Shown here: positions 1-11,670 of the stretch, piece after piece
How the letters are laid out: each line of letters begins with the position of its first letter
Numbering within the stretch: position 1 is the stretch's first letter
Origin: Malus domestica
Taxonomy: Eukaryota; Streptophyta; Magnoliopsida; Rosales; Rosaceae
Assembly (NCBI RefSeq): GCF_042453785.1
Contig: NC_091675.1
Coordinates: forward strand, 54,970,501-55,034,500
Length of the DNA: 64,000 bases
Direction: 5' to 3'
Notes under the pieces: model-generated
Seen by the model: only the letters and a program-made list of their open reading frames with translations
Told to the model about the DNA's origin: nothing
Databases searched by the model: none
Program-made: the position numbers and the translations under genes

Positions 1-485
1 GCGATCCAAGTTAAGTATGAAAGTGCAGAGAATGAGATTGGATGTTACATACCTCAGATTCAAGATCTTGAGTTTGCAATTTCTGAGCTTCGTTTCGCTG
101 CTTATGCAAAGGATGAAGAGTTGATTGTTGCTTATAATCAAGTGATCCACTTCAAGAGAATCGTCGATAAGTTTGAACCCCAAGTGTTGGAACTTCAAGG
201 TGTACTAAAGATCAACGAAAGTTTGAAGAATGAGGTGAATGAGCTGCAGTGCATCCGTGTTGGTCTGCTTGAGAAGAATGAGCAGCTGAAGGGTAAGAAG
301 GATGAGCTTGAGGTTTCGAGACCTTCTCTATTTCTCCGGAAGACTTGCTTGTTTTTACTTTTGAGGCTTCCATTGGTGAAGTAATTAGAGAAGTTAGTGC
401 CCAGGCAAGGGTAGCTGGGCATGAAACGCCGGATGATGCCGCTGCTAAGAGCATCGCGGTTGCTGAAGATATGGTGACCGAGTAG
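1..485 (+). pseudogene. C-terminal remnant of an antisense coiled-coil ORF of an LTR retrotransposon
   Basis: Frame 1 is open from the window edge to about base 315 and is rich in E, L, K and Q with heptad-like spacing, so it looks like the coiled-coil tail of a longer protein entering from the left. A one-base frameshift near 313-320 moves the reading to another frame, which continues as acidic, alanine-rich sequence to a TAG at 483-485. The ORF runs opposite to the gag and pol remnants at 1640-5213 and lies beyond the 3' end of pol. That is where extra antisense ORFs are known in some plant Ty3/gypsy (Tat-type) elements. The same arrangement recurs intact at 42592-46570. No function is assigned; the frameshift suggests it is dead. 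Confidence 0.6.
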
Positions 486-1639
486 TCGTGGGATGTCCAA
501 GCTGCTGTAGTCTTCTAAGTAGCCTTTAGGATTTTATTTGTTTTTCCTGGTAGCTCTTATTTTGCTTGAACTCCTTCCGCCTTTGCTAATTATTTATAAA
601 CACGCTTCCTTCGCTTTTCTTCATCTTCACTTCTTTTGTTCATGCCCTAACCTTTAGACTTGATAGACCAGTAGCAGACATGTTACTTTTTTATAAGCAG
701 ACAAGCTCGCGTAGCCTATGCAGCTGTAGGTGTTGGTGTAGAACTTTGCAAAGTTGTTAGCCATAGGGTTGGCAGCTGAATGCCTTACTTACAGAAGCAG
801 ACAAGTCTACGTAACCACTAGGTTGTTAACCTTGACTTTCTCCAATTTCGTCGGTTGTGTAGCAAGTATCACAACACTTTAAGACTTGGTGTAGGTTGTT
901 CCACGCTTGGCAGAGGTGAAGCTAATCGACTACGTAGCATGTCGGCAGTGGATAAATTTTCGTATATGCGCGCTAGCTTGTTTAACCTTTCACAAGAATG
1001 TGCGGTTGTATAAGTCGAGCGCGGCTTTACTGCTCGAAAGGCAAGCCGTAAGCAGTCTTCCAGAAACCGTAGGCTACCTTAGTGCACTCAGTAGCAGCTT
1101 TAGGGTTCCAGGGCAGCCCTTTGTAGAGCGTACTGAGTAATGTGCCTCCTCCGTCTCTAGGGCCCGGTTCCCCACGGATTAGGCCAAGAGACTAAAAATC
1201 CTTCAATTAGCTAAGCCTTGACAAAGACCATTGTGACTACTTCTAGGAATCCAGACGCAAGCCATCGTGCATCTAGTTATACTAGGGTAGCTAAGCTCAT
1301 CCACGTTTGGATATTCGGAGTGTAAAGTTTATCCTCCCGTCTTAAAGAGCTGATCCATATAGGTGTTGGGGAATTGGTTTACCCTCTCGCACTGGAGAGC
1401 AATTAGTTTACCCTCTCGCACTAGAGAGCATGGTTGGTCCCTCTAGGGGCGCAATTCCTGCGATGAGTCCCTGAGAAGGGCGCAATCTTCTTTTAAAGTG
1501 CAGGAGTGATAAGTTGTTGTAAACATACAGTTGAACCAAGTTGTGATTACTTCTGAATTCCTCATTGAAAAACGAGTAAAATGAACGAGAACTTAGTTGT
1601 AAGGTAGGAACTGCATAACAACTGGATATTCATCGGCTT
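486..1639. other. Non-coding interior of the decayed LTR element
   Basis: No convincing coding signal is seen. The stretch separates the antisense ORF remnant from the 3' end of pol. A 31-bp unit containing TTTACCCTCTCGCACT is repeated twice in tandem near 1376-1437. The small ORF at 907-1140 has no recognisable domain. Confidence 0.5.
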
Positions 1640-2615
1640 GTGAGGTGGTGCCCGTCGAGCTGCTTGAGTCTTCGAGCTTTGATGTAGCGGGAGGTCACAT
1701 ATGGTCCTTCCTCAGATTGTAGGCATTCCACTGCTTTTCGATCTTTTTGTCATTTCATGATGGCGAGGGTGTAATTACTCTTGCTGCGTACTCTGTTGAT
1801 CTTGTACGAACCTTCCCATATGGGATCCATCTTTTTGCAGTGATGAAGGTTTTTCTTAGGACTAGATCTCTGGGCTAGAACTGCCGGATCTTAGCCATTT
1901 TGTTGTAGCTGGAGAGGAGCTGCTGCTAGTAGGCTGCAATACGGGTGCTAGTCTGCTCTCGCTTTTCCTCTGCCAGATCTAAGCTTGTGACCATCTCCTT
2001 ACTGTTCTTCTTAATGCTTGGTAGTAGAGTGGTGATACTTGGCTTGATGACATTGGGATGAATGATTGCTTCCGAACCAAATGCTAAAGAGAAATGAGTC
2101 TCGTCGATTGCTCGTCTTTTGGTGGTGCGATATACCTATAGACATCCGGGGAGTTTGTCTGGCCATTTTTCCTTCTTGTTGGTGAAGGATTTCTTGAGGC
2201 AGTCGAGGATCATTTTGTTGGATGCTTCGACCTGCCCATTGCTTTGAGGATATCTCGGCATGGACATGTGCTGCTTGATGCCATATTCTTGGAAGAACTT
2301 ATCCAATGCCTCAAGTTGCTTGCGTACTTTCTCTAGGTATTGCGCCATCATCTGATGTTTTGCCGTGTACTCCCCAGTAGTCTGGCTGGTGATTAGCTGG
2401 GAATCAAAATGAATTACGAGCTTCTTCACTACCAAGTATTTTGCCATTCAGAGGCCTGCTAGTAGGGCCTCGTACTATACTTCGTTGTTAGATGCTTTGA
2501 AGCTTAGAGTGATCCCCTGCTCGAGCATTGAACCGTCTAGGGTGACAAGAACCACGGCTGTTCGCGAGCCTTTGTAGTTGGATGCGCCATCAACATGCAA
2601 ATGCCAGAAATCTCC
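1640..2615 (-). pseudogene. Ty3/gypsy pol remnant: RNase H joined to integrase C-terminal part
   Basis: Read on the minus strand, 2615-2330 encodes a ribonuclease H-like segment, with the HVDGASN start and a later HFDSQL block, broken by a stop near 2480. It runs directly into an integrase-like segment (motif PRYPQSNGQVEASN) at about 2290-2240. The integrase C-terminal part continues in broken frames to about 1640. In intact plant Ty3/gypsy elements several hundred residues separate RNase H from this part of integrase, so an internal deletion has fused them. The reverse transcriptase is not visible upstream. The element is inactive. Confidence 0.8.
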
Positions 2616-3255
2616 ATTGAGGGAGTAGGTGCGAGTAAAGTGTGCTCGGTTGCCTTCGGGGCGTCGTTGGGTTGCTCTATTACGTTGTCAAGGCTAGGCG
2701 TAAAGGCGTGGCAATGAGCCGTGGAGCTATGGTCATGTTACATATAGCAGGAGATGCTTAACTTTCGATATTAGGCCACTCTAGAGCTGAATAATGGAGC
2801 AAGGGTTAGCTAGAGCCGTGTGACGTGCGGTAGGAGGTAGTGCTCAACTGCCGGTACATGTTGCTCTTATGTAAAATCTTCTAGGATGACGAGGATAAAA
2901 CTTGCTTCTGAGTGTTCCTTCCAGTGTTCGTCTGCCCTTGGTGTGTTTTTTGGGTTGAGTTGTTGCGTTTGTCAGAAAACTTTGCATCCACTAAGGTCTA
3001 CTCATTTATCGTCGTGCGTCTGGATTCGACGGAATAGTGCATCATGATGATGACTGCGTGCGTTTGAAGGTAAAACTTGAGCTTTTAGGTTACAACAACT
3101 ATCGCCAAAGTTAGCTTTTGAATTCTTAATAACATCAATAAAAGCTTTTAAACTAAGGAATACAACTGATAGCATCGATGAGAGCTTTTAAACTGTGGAA
3201 TATAGGTAGTCGGCCCCCCAGCTCTTCTCGTATGATGGTAGAGCTTATTTCTGCT
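2616..3255 (-). other. Degenerate pol interior, no readable domain
   Basis: This lies between the gag and RNase H remnants, where protease and reverse transcriptase should be. It is far too short for both and shows no open frame or RT motif. The internal deletion of pol probably lies here and at the RNase H/integrase junction. Confidence 0.45.
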
Positions 3256-4065
3256 TCAGATGCGACTACTCGTCCAGTCAGACTTTGAATCTCCTTTAGA
3301 GTAGTGAGGAACTTCATATTCAAGATCGCTTAGATTTACTTTAAATGGGCATCGGCGAACTTCGTCCCAAAGTGCATGCTTTTCTGCTAGAGCGAAAGAG
3401 TCTACCAGAGTTAGATCTTCTTTCATTATCGGTTTTCTGAACATTGGGTGGTCTGCTGGAAGTTCTTTTTGGAAGGCTACTTTAGCTATTGAGTTGTTGC
3501 ATCTGACTATTTTTACCTTCTTTGGTTTGAACCTCCTCACATTGTCACGAAGCGACTCCTTTGGGTTCTTCTTGACGTCGAACAAATTGTCGGACTTCTT
3601 TTTGATCGAGCGATAGGATGAATATTCTTTGGTGAAAACCAAAGAAAGTTCGTCAAAATTCCATATAGATTATGACGGCAGGGTGTAGAACCAATCTTTC
3701 GCCTCGCCTTGTAGAGTGGTGGCGAATATCTTGCACATGAGATCATCGTTGTTTCGATAGAGGATCATTGCGATTCGGTAGTTCTTTAAGTGTCTCTCCG
3801 GGTCTTCATCCCATTTGAAAGATGTGAAATGTGGCATACTGAACTCACGTGAAGGTTCTACCTGCTCGATCTTATCCGTGAAGGGTGACCTGCTTATGTT
3901 GGTCATGTTCCGTCGTAGTGCCTCGTCAGTGACCTCATTGCGTTGGAAATTACGCAATCGCTTGGTCAAGAGTCTCTCTACTTCTTCCTGAATTTGCCTT
4001 TGTTGGGGTAGCAGAGCTCTCGGCTGCCTCCAGCCGTGACTTATTGGTCTAGGCTGCTCTTCCAT
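3256..4065 (-). pseudogene. Ty3/gypsy gag remnant (retrotransposon gag domain)
   Basis: The minus-strand frame from 4065 encodes a typical plant retrotransposon gag core: the block DPERHLKNYR, then ATTLQGEAKDWFYTLP, then FTKEYSSYRS and the segment with ESLRDNVRRF. One in-frame stop at 3670-3672 splits the frame; beyond it the reading continues in the same frame to 3256. Gag would form the particle packaging element RNA. Upstream, 4237-4545 in the same frame encodes a degenerate repeat of the motif VHSRLGPQ. The family is clear and the copy is inactive. Confidence 0.85.
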
Positions 4066-5213
4066 GTGTTTGGCTCATCTATGCTACTGATATGGTGCGT
4101 GTGGTGTGTTCCTAGCAGGAGAGCGAGTTTTTCGCAAGCTGCCTGTTGAACTTGAGCCAGATTGAGTAACTACTTCTCTTCGTCCGTCGTGCTGCCTACT
4201 CCGATGTGAGGTGGAGGATGCTCATTGCGGGCTTAGCTACGAATGAACACTTCGCCTGGAAGGTTGCTCATGTTGACTATCGGAGTGTGACCCTAACCGT
4301 GAATGTATGCTTGCTTGTGGGCCTAATCGAGAGTGCACGCTTCTCCGCGCTCTGAGACGGGAGTATACGCTATCTTGAGGGCCCAATCGGGAGTGTACAC
4401 TACTTGAATGCTTGGTTTGTGGCTGGTCGAGTGATTGCTTGCCGAGACGTTGCTGAAGAGGTTCTTTGTTTGCCCTTATCCTACTTCGGGATACCTCGTC
4501 TGGGGTACGTTGGATCTTAGTGCGCTGCAAGAGCTGGTTCACCAAGCACGTTGCATCTCAGTGCGCTGCAAGAGCTGGTTCACCAAGGTTGTTCGCCACT
4601 TGGAATGGAAAAGCTTGGAAGGAATGTGCCTCCTTGGGCAATAGAAGGGTGGTAGACTCCGGGCGCGAGATTTGAGTTGGAAATGTCAAATTCACGAATA
4701 AATGTGGTGAGAATGCCCCCGGCTTGATGGTAAGTCCGAATGGTTGAGATAGTCTTGGGCCGACTTGGGCTGTTTGGAAAGCCATAGGAGCAGACTAGGC
4801 CGCAGGAGCAGGCTGGGCCACAAGAGCAGGCTGGGCTGAGAGAGTAGGCTGCTCGGCGGGAGCAGGCTGGGCCATAGGAATGGGCTGCTCGGTTGGAGCA
4901 CGAGAGCAGGCTGCTCGGAGTGTGATGCACATGGGTGCGAGGCTTGAGCTTGGCTTGACAACCCGTTGAATTCATGTTGGGCTTGGAGTGACATGGCTTG
5001 GGTCGTGGCCTTGGTGCCGTGAGCCTTGGATGGCACGGTTCGGGCCGTGGTGAAGGCACCATGAACCTCGCCACCGCGGTGGTTCCCGTGGTAGAAACTC
5101 GTGGTGGTGGTGCCGCTCCACTTATTGTCGCATTTAGCCTTACGAATCTCCGCAATCCCATTTCTTGAATATTAGAATTTTCACTTGTGTAATTTTCTAA
5201 ATTTCTAGCCATT
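4066..5213 (-). pseudogene. 5' part of gag: repeat-rich N-terminal region
   Basis: On the minus strand an ATG at 5213 opens a frame beginning MARNLENYTSE that runs into proline- and alanine-rich sequence, with repeats of an AQPA-type motif encoded around 4780-4930 and VHSRLGP repeats around 4237-4420. The frame is broken between these parts. Short direct repeats in the DNA, for example the GTGCGCTGCAAGAGCTGGTT copies near 4520 and 4560, match the repeated protein. It is probably the low-complexity N-terminal extension of the adjacent gag. Confidence 0.55.
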
Positions 5214-5498
5214 ATATTTTTTCTTATACGTTTTTTCAAAGAACCTTTGCAAGTAAAAAATTCTAATAATAAGAACGTATGAAAAATATTCAAATGGACT
5301 AGAAAATAAAGAAAAAACCTTTTTGTGCGAGAGTCTTCTATGAGTATGGATTTCAACTCTCATTGAAAGCACCCATTTGTGGATGCAAATTTCTTCCTCC
5401 TTGATCTTGGACAATTTTGCACCTACAAAACAATTAACACCTTAGGTTAAGGCCAAGAGCCTCACGCGCCCATGATGAATGGAGGGGGGGCTTTGGCC

Positions 5499-5515
5499 GA
5501 AGAACCTCTGATGCC
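5499..5515 (-). other. Primer-binding site candidate of the decayed LTR element
   Basis: Directly inside the LTR end, the minus strand reads TGGCATCAGAGGTTCTT, one base after the LTR terminus. The position and the leading TGG suit a tRNA primer site; the matching tRNA is not identified. Confidence 0.5.
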
Positions 5516-5571
5516 AAAGTTAGAATTTAGAAAGAAAGATGTTTAGAGAATTTTGGAATTTTTGCCAAAGT

Positions 5572-7685
5572 GTTGGAATTAGGCCTGGGCATGGGCCGGG
5601 CCGGGCTGAACCTAAGTTTGAAGGAACCGGAGCTTAAACAAAACGGGCCGGGGCGAGTATTGGATTTTCTAATACAGGAACCAGACATTACTCGGCCCGG
5701 TTGAAACGGGCCGATTCGGGCAAGGTACATGGGTCCTTTTTTTTTTTTTTTTGAAAAAAAAAATAATCAAATTTGTACATAATACAGATTACAAACTGCA
5801 CTGTACAAATTGCAAACTGCACTGCACTGATTGCAAACTGCACTGCACTGATTGCAAACTGCACTGCACTGATTGGAAACTGCACAGATTTGCGCAGATT
5901 GCAACTGCATAGAATCACATATCACATACTGTATTTATGCAGATTTTGCACAAATTCACCATTATTCACATCCAATTTAAATACAAAGACCAACATCCAA
6001 GTTCATAAATTAACAATACATCCAAAATAACAATATTACATCGTCCAACATCTAAAAATGAAATCAACATACAAAATATCCAAAAGTCCAAGACACCAAA
6101 TTCCAAAAATCAAGTAATTCAAAACAAGAAAAACCGTCCATACTTCAAAGCACTCTCGGACCTGCAAGAAGATAAAATTAGAGAATTCAAACCAATACTA
6201 TAACTAGCTACAAATTAAGCAGCTATATTCCTCATGGTTGAAACAATTACATATGCTTTAACCAGATGAATTCCTCATAACAATCATCAATACTACTATC
6301 ATATTACCCCAAATCCAATAAGTTTTATTCCCTAAATCTTCCATAACTTGTTCTTTGTTGCCTCACATGGTGTCCAAGCTTTAAAGTTCCTTTTGGCTAT
6401 AAACAAGTGGTATACAGAAGTAGGACTCTGGCAGGATTCAATAAAAATGGGCAATATATACCTGAAAACACGGTACAATGGACGGTACCACAAGACATAG
6501 GATCCAGGAGCCCCTGATATGAAGTAGATAACAACAAGGAACCAAATTTTTACCGCTACACCAAAGATCAGGAAACGATCAATTTCACCCAACATGAGAT
6601 AGATCCAAAATGAGAACTTGTTTACATGCAGGATAGTTGCCAAGTATGTTTTCACACGCACCTTCCCCCCTTAATCCATGCCGTAGTAACAACTATTACA
6701 TTCCAGAAAAGGCAAAGAACAAGTCTTGCATAACACCACCGATCATCACAAAATTTAGGCAGCCTTCAATGAACTTTAGAAGTTTAGGACATATAAACAA
6801 TAACATAAGCTATAAAACATCACATTACACAGATAGACTCACGCAACCTATCTCACACCCAAAGGGCAAGATGAAGTAATGCTAAAAAAACAGATGAAGT
6901 AATGCTAAGATTCAATTGATTTTAAAACAAAATTTGATAAAGCATAGAAGAAAATGGGGGTTTGGTTTTTAGTTTTTACCTGTGAGATAGAGACTGAGTA
7001 CCAGATTCATATCCTTAAAAAATGCTGGCACTAATCACATAAAATTGACCTAAAAACACAACAGGTGATTCAAAATCAGAGAACTCGAAATGCAGAAAAA
7101 CAACTAAATCAAACTCGACCCACATAATATTTAGGAATTTAACACCTGAAATAAAGCAGAGAGCTCGAAATGCAGATCAGTTATATACACAAATGTTGGT
7201 TTTTACCTGTGAGACTGAGAGAGAAAGGTGACAAATCGAGAAGATGGGTGGTGGGGTGACTGGGTTCTGTAAGTCTGGGATGCCGTCGAAGTTGTTGGGC
7301 TGTCGTGGTGGTCGCCATGACCGTCGTGATGTCGGGGTGGTAGAAGGGAGGGGATGATTCACAGACGGTGAGAGAGACTCGAGTGAGAGATTAGAGTGAC
7401 AGAGTCGAATTCGATAGGACGAGGAAACCTAAAATGAACGGTTAAGATTGGATAAAGAAATGATCTTCAATCTTGTCTGTCCATTCTAATTACAAATGGG
7501 CCGGTCCGGGTACCCGTTTTTCTATATTTTTGGAACCGGCCCGAACTGAAAATGTCTACGGCCCGCCCCGCCCTGCCCCGTTTCTGTTTTACAAAATTAG
7601 GACCTGGCCCGTACCCGGCCCGAATCTCTATTACCCGTCCCGACCCGCAGTTTCCTGTACCCGTTTGCCCACCCCTAGTTGGAAT
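5572..7685. mobile_element. Non-autonomous hAT transposon with 8-bp target duplication
   Basis: The element spans 5580-7677 (2098 bp) and is flanked by perfect copies of GTTGGAAT at 5572-5579 and 7678-7685. Its ends are imperfect inverted repeats: TAGGCCTGGGCATGGGCCGG on the left and TAGGGGTGGGCAAACGGGTA read inward from the right. An 8-bp duplication and a TAGGGGTGGGCA-type terminus are diagnostic of hAT transposons. Both subterminal regions are crowded with CGGGCC/GGCCCG motifs, as expected of transposase-binding arrays. No transposase ORF is visible, so it must have been moved in trans. It sits inside the LTR of the older retroelement. Confidence 0.9.
5809..5885. repeat. 21-bp tandem repeat inside the hAT element
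   Basis: The unit ATTGCAAACTGCACTGCACT plus G occurs three times perfectly, followed by a partial fourth copy. It creates open frames on both strands that are not genes. Confidence 0.9.
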
Positions 7686-8203
7686 GGCTTTTTGGTGAAA
7701 ATGAGAGCCTATATATAGGGATAGGCCGGTCCTCTTTGGAGAAAAGAGTGGCCGGCCATAGGTTGGTTTTTTGGCATGAATTTTGGTTTAATTAGCCAAT
7801 TTATTATGATTAATTGGCTAATTAAACATAAGGGGAATGTTTTGGTGTTTATGGGATTTATTAGCTAGCTAATTAGTGTAATTAAAAAGGAGAAAATGAT
7901 AGAAAAATGTAGAAAATATGATGGATTCTTTCTTGGATGGGGTTGGCCGGCCATTGATATGGTTTTGGGATTAAATGGTGACTTAATTGATATTTAATGG
8001 ATTAATTGGGTAATTAATTCATTAATTAACCAATTAACATAATAATTTGGAGGTTACCTTGCAAAATGGAATTTGATGAGATAGACTTTGAATTGTTTAC
8101 CTCTTTTGGAGCATCTTTGACTTTGTTGAAAAAGGATTGTTAACTGCTTGCGCGTAGAGATCCCGGTGTACCTCAGGGGTATTTTGGTCCTTTTTGTCTA
8201 ACA

Positions 8204-8550
8204 ATCTACGTGTCGCCTTGTGATTATTTTTGGCTCTGCACTTGTAATGCTCTATTTATAGAGCAAACATTTTGAAAAGCAAACAAAACACTATTAAACT
8301 TGTGAAAGATTTACTATATACATTTGGGCATACATACCCAGTATTTACAACAAAGATACATATATTTGTAGAACGGAACGAGTCAATGTTTTCCAGTCGG
8401 TCACGTTACGTACGATGTGTATAATAATAAAAAAGAGGAATTGCTTGGCAATGGCAAGCGTTTGTGCTCGTGACCTTCCTGTAAAGTCAAAATTAAAGTC
8501 TACTTTTACAAATTAATAAAATTATTGAATCTTTGACCATACCATACCGC
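8204..8550. other. AT-rich spacer
   Basis: Right flank of the decayed LTR element. No gene, repeat boundary or RNA signal is seen. Confidence 0.5.
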
Positions 8551-9028
8551 GGAACAGGATCCGATCCTCTTCAGATCCTATTCGTGCGGAGCCTCAGGAT
8601 AAATAGATCATGGTCGTTCACCATAGATCGAACAGCTACGATTCCACCAACCTCCTGTTCACTGCCTTCTCTCTTTCTCCTTTCAATGCTTGGCTTCTCT
8701 TGTTCCCAAATGGAACGAGTTCACGACAAAGGCATGTTATCAACTCGTCGTAAACTCAATTGGCTCATGGAACAAGTTTGCGACAGAAGACGATGTGCTT
8801 CAGTGCATGATGAGCGAGCAGATTGGAGACAACATTTGGTTGGGCAAAGCCGTGGAGAAGAGAAAGGAGGTGGATGAGACATTGCGTCCATGGATTTGGA
8901 GGTCCTTCAGCTGCGACGGCACGCTTAGATGGTGTGTTTTTTTTCACCATTCAATCTGTGTTGAACGACCAGGATCAATGGATCCCGAGGGTCCGCACAA
9001 ACAGGATCTGGAGAGGATCTTCTTCCCC
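8551..9028. mobile_element. Element with about 75-bp terminal inverted repeats and an unidentified interior
   Basis: The left arm (about 8561-8635) and right arm (about 8955-9026) are inverted copies at roughly 80 percent identity by eye; both contain GATCCTCTnCAGATCCT, then TGTGCGGA-like and TGGTCGTTCA blocks. The roughly 320 bp between them are less AT-rich than the surroundings and open in two frames, one of which (about 8690-8940) reads like ordinary soluble protein, but no family is recognised. Long arms around unrelated sequence would fit a Mutator-type element with captured host DNA. No clear target duplication was found, so class and exact ends are uncertain. Confidence 0.55.
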
Positions 9029-9040
9029 ATACGAGCCATT

Positions 9041-9100
9041 AAGTTTTGTTAATAGCTCTCATGAAAAGTAAGTTTTGTTAATAGCTGTCATGAAAAATAA
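9041..9100. repeat. 29-bp direct tandem duplication
   Basis: The block AAGTTTTGTTAATAGCTSTC followed by ATGAAAA occurs twice head to tail with one or two differences. Confidence 0.8.
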
Positions 9101-11670
9101 ACAACGGAGACGGAGTAATGACAGAAGACGTTTTTGTTGTTAGACTTGTTTTCAACCAATCTCAAGATTGTTGCAAATATATACGGGGCTGCTTGCTGCT
9201 TGGCTGAGCCTCAGAGCCTCAGGCGTATTGTCAGTACTAGGGATGCTAAATTCAAGTAGATATGTCTCTCAGTTGAGTAGAGTAGGGTAGAGACGAAAAC
9301 GAAGAATTAGAACTTAACCTATTTCTCTGCTTCCAAATTTGCAAACAGACTGTAAAAGTCCCTTTCAAGTTATGACTAATAAAAGGGGACAAATTCTTAA
9401 TCTAGGCAATACGATCGTCATGAGAAAAAAAGAAAGAAACACAGAGGATGTCTTACCAACTTGTATCCAAACATTTTGTGCAAAATGCAATGAACAAAAA
9501 AGTGAATGATATCTTTGATGCGCTTCATAGTTTCTGCCCCTAATGATCCTTGCTTAACGCCATGAACAGACACAAAACTTTCCCGTGTTGTTAAAAATGG
9601 AAAAGGCTAGTGACACCGACACCGTTTTAAACACTAAAGGCTTGTTTTCATAATCTCATTATTAATTGAACTTAGACATGGCTACTTAGTCAAAAAGGCT
9701 TAGGTTTCATATCTAGTTGCCATCCAAGAAGGCAAGAACACCGTCCGCTCTTCAGTCTTCATAAGCAATTTGACTCCCAAAGGCTGCATTAGGAACCATG
9801 GCAATGACCACACACAAAACCATAACCAAATTTAATTAAAGGCCTAAAATGAATTTAGTTTAGAAGTTGAAAAATGCAATTCAAAGGAATATACGAATAG
9901 AAACCAAACACAAACTTTAAATGATGCAATCTTCAAATGTAAGACATTCTGGGAGTAGCGACAGCAGATTAAAACTCTGCACAAATAAAACTTACAGCCT
10001 TCAAGTTCGTTAAGGCCCTAGAGAAGTGAAAACATTTTATTCAAACATCAAGCAGAAAAGGGCACAGAAATATAAGAAACTCCACAACTTTTTCCTCCTG
10101 CTGACTCCTGTTGACCACGAGCACCCATCTGCAAGATCAGCTAACTATCAAATAAGAACATAAAAGGACCATACATATTTTTGGAAGAGTTCTTCTATTT
10201 AAACACCACTTCTGATCTAAGTTCACCCCAATTTCTATTTACACCCCATTAAACACCAAATCACACCCACCAACACATCAACAGACACCCCCACCAAGCC
10301 TTCATTAAATAGAACCTAAGAAGACACTTTCTTGTGTTCAGTTTTAGTTGTGCATGTTGATATCAATATGACGCCCTGAGTTTATTATGGAGTTGTCAAT
10401 ACTGTTTCAAACAAAGAATCCAAGCAGGGAACAAAAGATTCAGTTACTCAGGTTGCCTTCTATAAGGCCATTGCAAGTCTGAGCATTGAATTAACAGAAC
10501 CCTAAAAACACCCAAAAGCCCTGTTAGATATATACCTAATTTTATATTATGATCCCCAATCAACAAGAGTATACGTATAGCATCATCATCATATTGTGCC
10601 AATTGACCAATTGATCGCTGGAGTTGGAGCCGATGGCAGCACTGCCGCCGCCATTGGGACTTTGTGGGCTAGTTTGTGGTGCCATTCGGGTGGATGTGCA
10701 TTGGACGAGTGTTTTTCTTTGTTCTCAATATGTCCTATAGTCTGTTTTGCACAATTAAAAGGTTTTTAACACTTTTTGAGTTAAACTGTAGTGAACTCAG
10801 AAAAAAATGGTGTTTAATAGAAAAACTCTTTTTGGAATGCAGGAGAGAAAACAAATACATTCTGTCTCAACTTTAGCTTGCGAGCACTAGCCTTATCAGG
10901 TTTCAATTAAAATACCTGGACGCCATTCTAGTTTTACATACAAAGTGCTAGTCCAGACTTACAAGGAGCAAATTTCAGTCAAAGAATATGAACTTTTCAT
11001 GTTAAGAAGTAATGAATTGCCACTAAAAGGAAGCTAAACAAATTTCCGCTAAAACTAACAAGTTGCAAGATTCACAACCACAAAAACTAACAAACCAATG
11101 CAGAAGTATCCTAATCAAATTGCCACTAAAAGGAAGCTAAACAAATTTCCCGAGAGATGACAACAATCTCTGCACCTGCCAGTCGTTAAGTAGTTTGTTT
11201 AATCTCAAGTATGCAGATGCATACACTACATAATCATAGGTGTATGCATACCATCTTTCCTACAAGTTACAAGTAGTTGTTTCCCATTTCAAAGTTCAAT
11301 TGAAAGTCCCACATGCATATAAGACCACTTAAAAGACCAAAACTACAAAACAAACAGAAAAAATTGGCATCGATGACTTGAAAAGTAATGTAGGGCAATA
11401 ATGAAAACCCAAATGGACAATGATCCCGTAAATACGTTGTATTCAAATCTAAGTACCAATTTGATGAACACTGCAATATAAATATGTAAGATTTAATTTT
11501 TGATTTGGAATTAAAACTTAGAAATTAGAAACGACTGCTATATGGAATCATTGATTCCATTTTCAGCTGGAATCCCTAACAAACAAAAAGAAACCCTAAT
11601 TGATAACTGAGAAAAGAAAAAGGTTGGATCTTGGAGACTGACCTCACCTGACCCGCTGAATTCTCTTTCT
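9101..11670. other. Intergenic region; possibly the 3' UTR of NDUFB3
   Basis: No coding sequence is recognised. On the minus strand a possible donor just below the NDUFB3 stop (GGTGAGG near 11645) and an acceptor-like TTGCAG near 10131 could define an intron in the 3' UTR. A repeated 31-bp block (TTGCCACTAAAAGGAAGCTA) lies at 11017-11047 and 11119-11149. The weak ORFs here look random. Confidence 0.4.

Larger units (their letters stand above)
5518..8203 (-). repeat. 5' LTR of the decayed Ty3/gypsy element, split by a hAT insertion
   Basis: The boundaries come from short inverted termini: on the minus strand the LTR begins TGTTAGA at 8203 and ends TCTAACT at 5518, with the last A of the canonical CA changed. 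Without the hAT element and its duplicated target the LTR is about 580 bp. A TATA-like CCTATATATAGG at 7709-7720 fits a minus-strand promoter placing the start just left of the insertion site. The partner 3' LTR must lie left of the window, so this end cannot be checked here. Confidence 0.65.

Noticed and set aside
195..500. Minus-strand ORFs over the antisense coiled-coil remnant
   Set aside because: Low-complexity Ser-rich shadows of the plus-strand coiled-coil frame.
4435..4675. Plus-strand 69-codon ORFs with repeated SALQELVHQ-like peptides
   Set aside because: Antisense of the degenerate gag leader with its short direct repeat.
5688..6030. ORFs with repeated ISAVQFA-like and NCTALIA-like peptides
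   Set aside because: Both come from the 21-bp tandem repeat in the hAT element, one on each strand.
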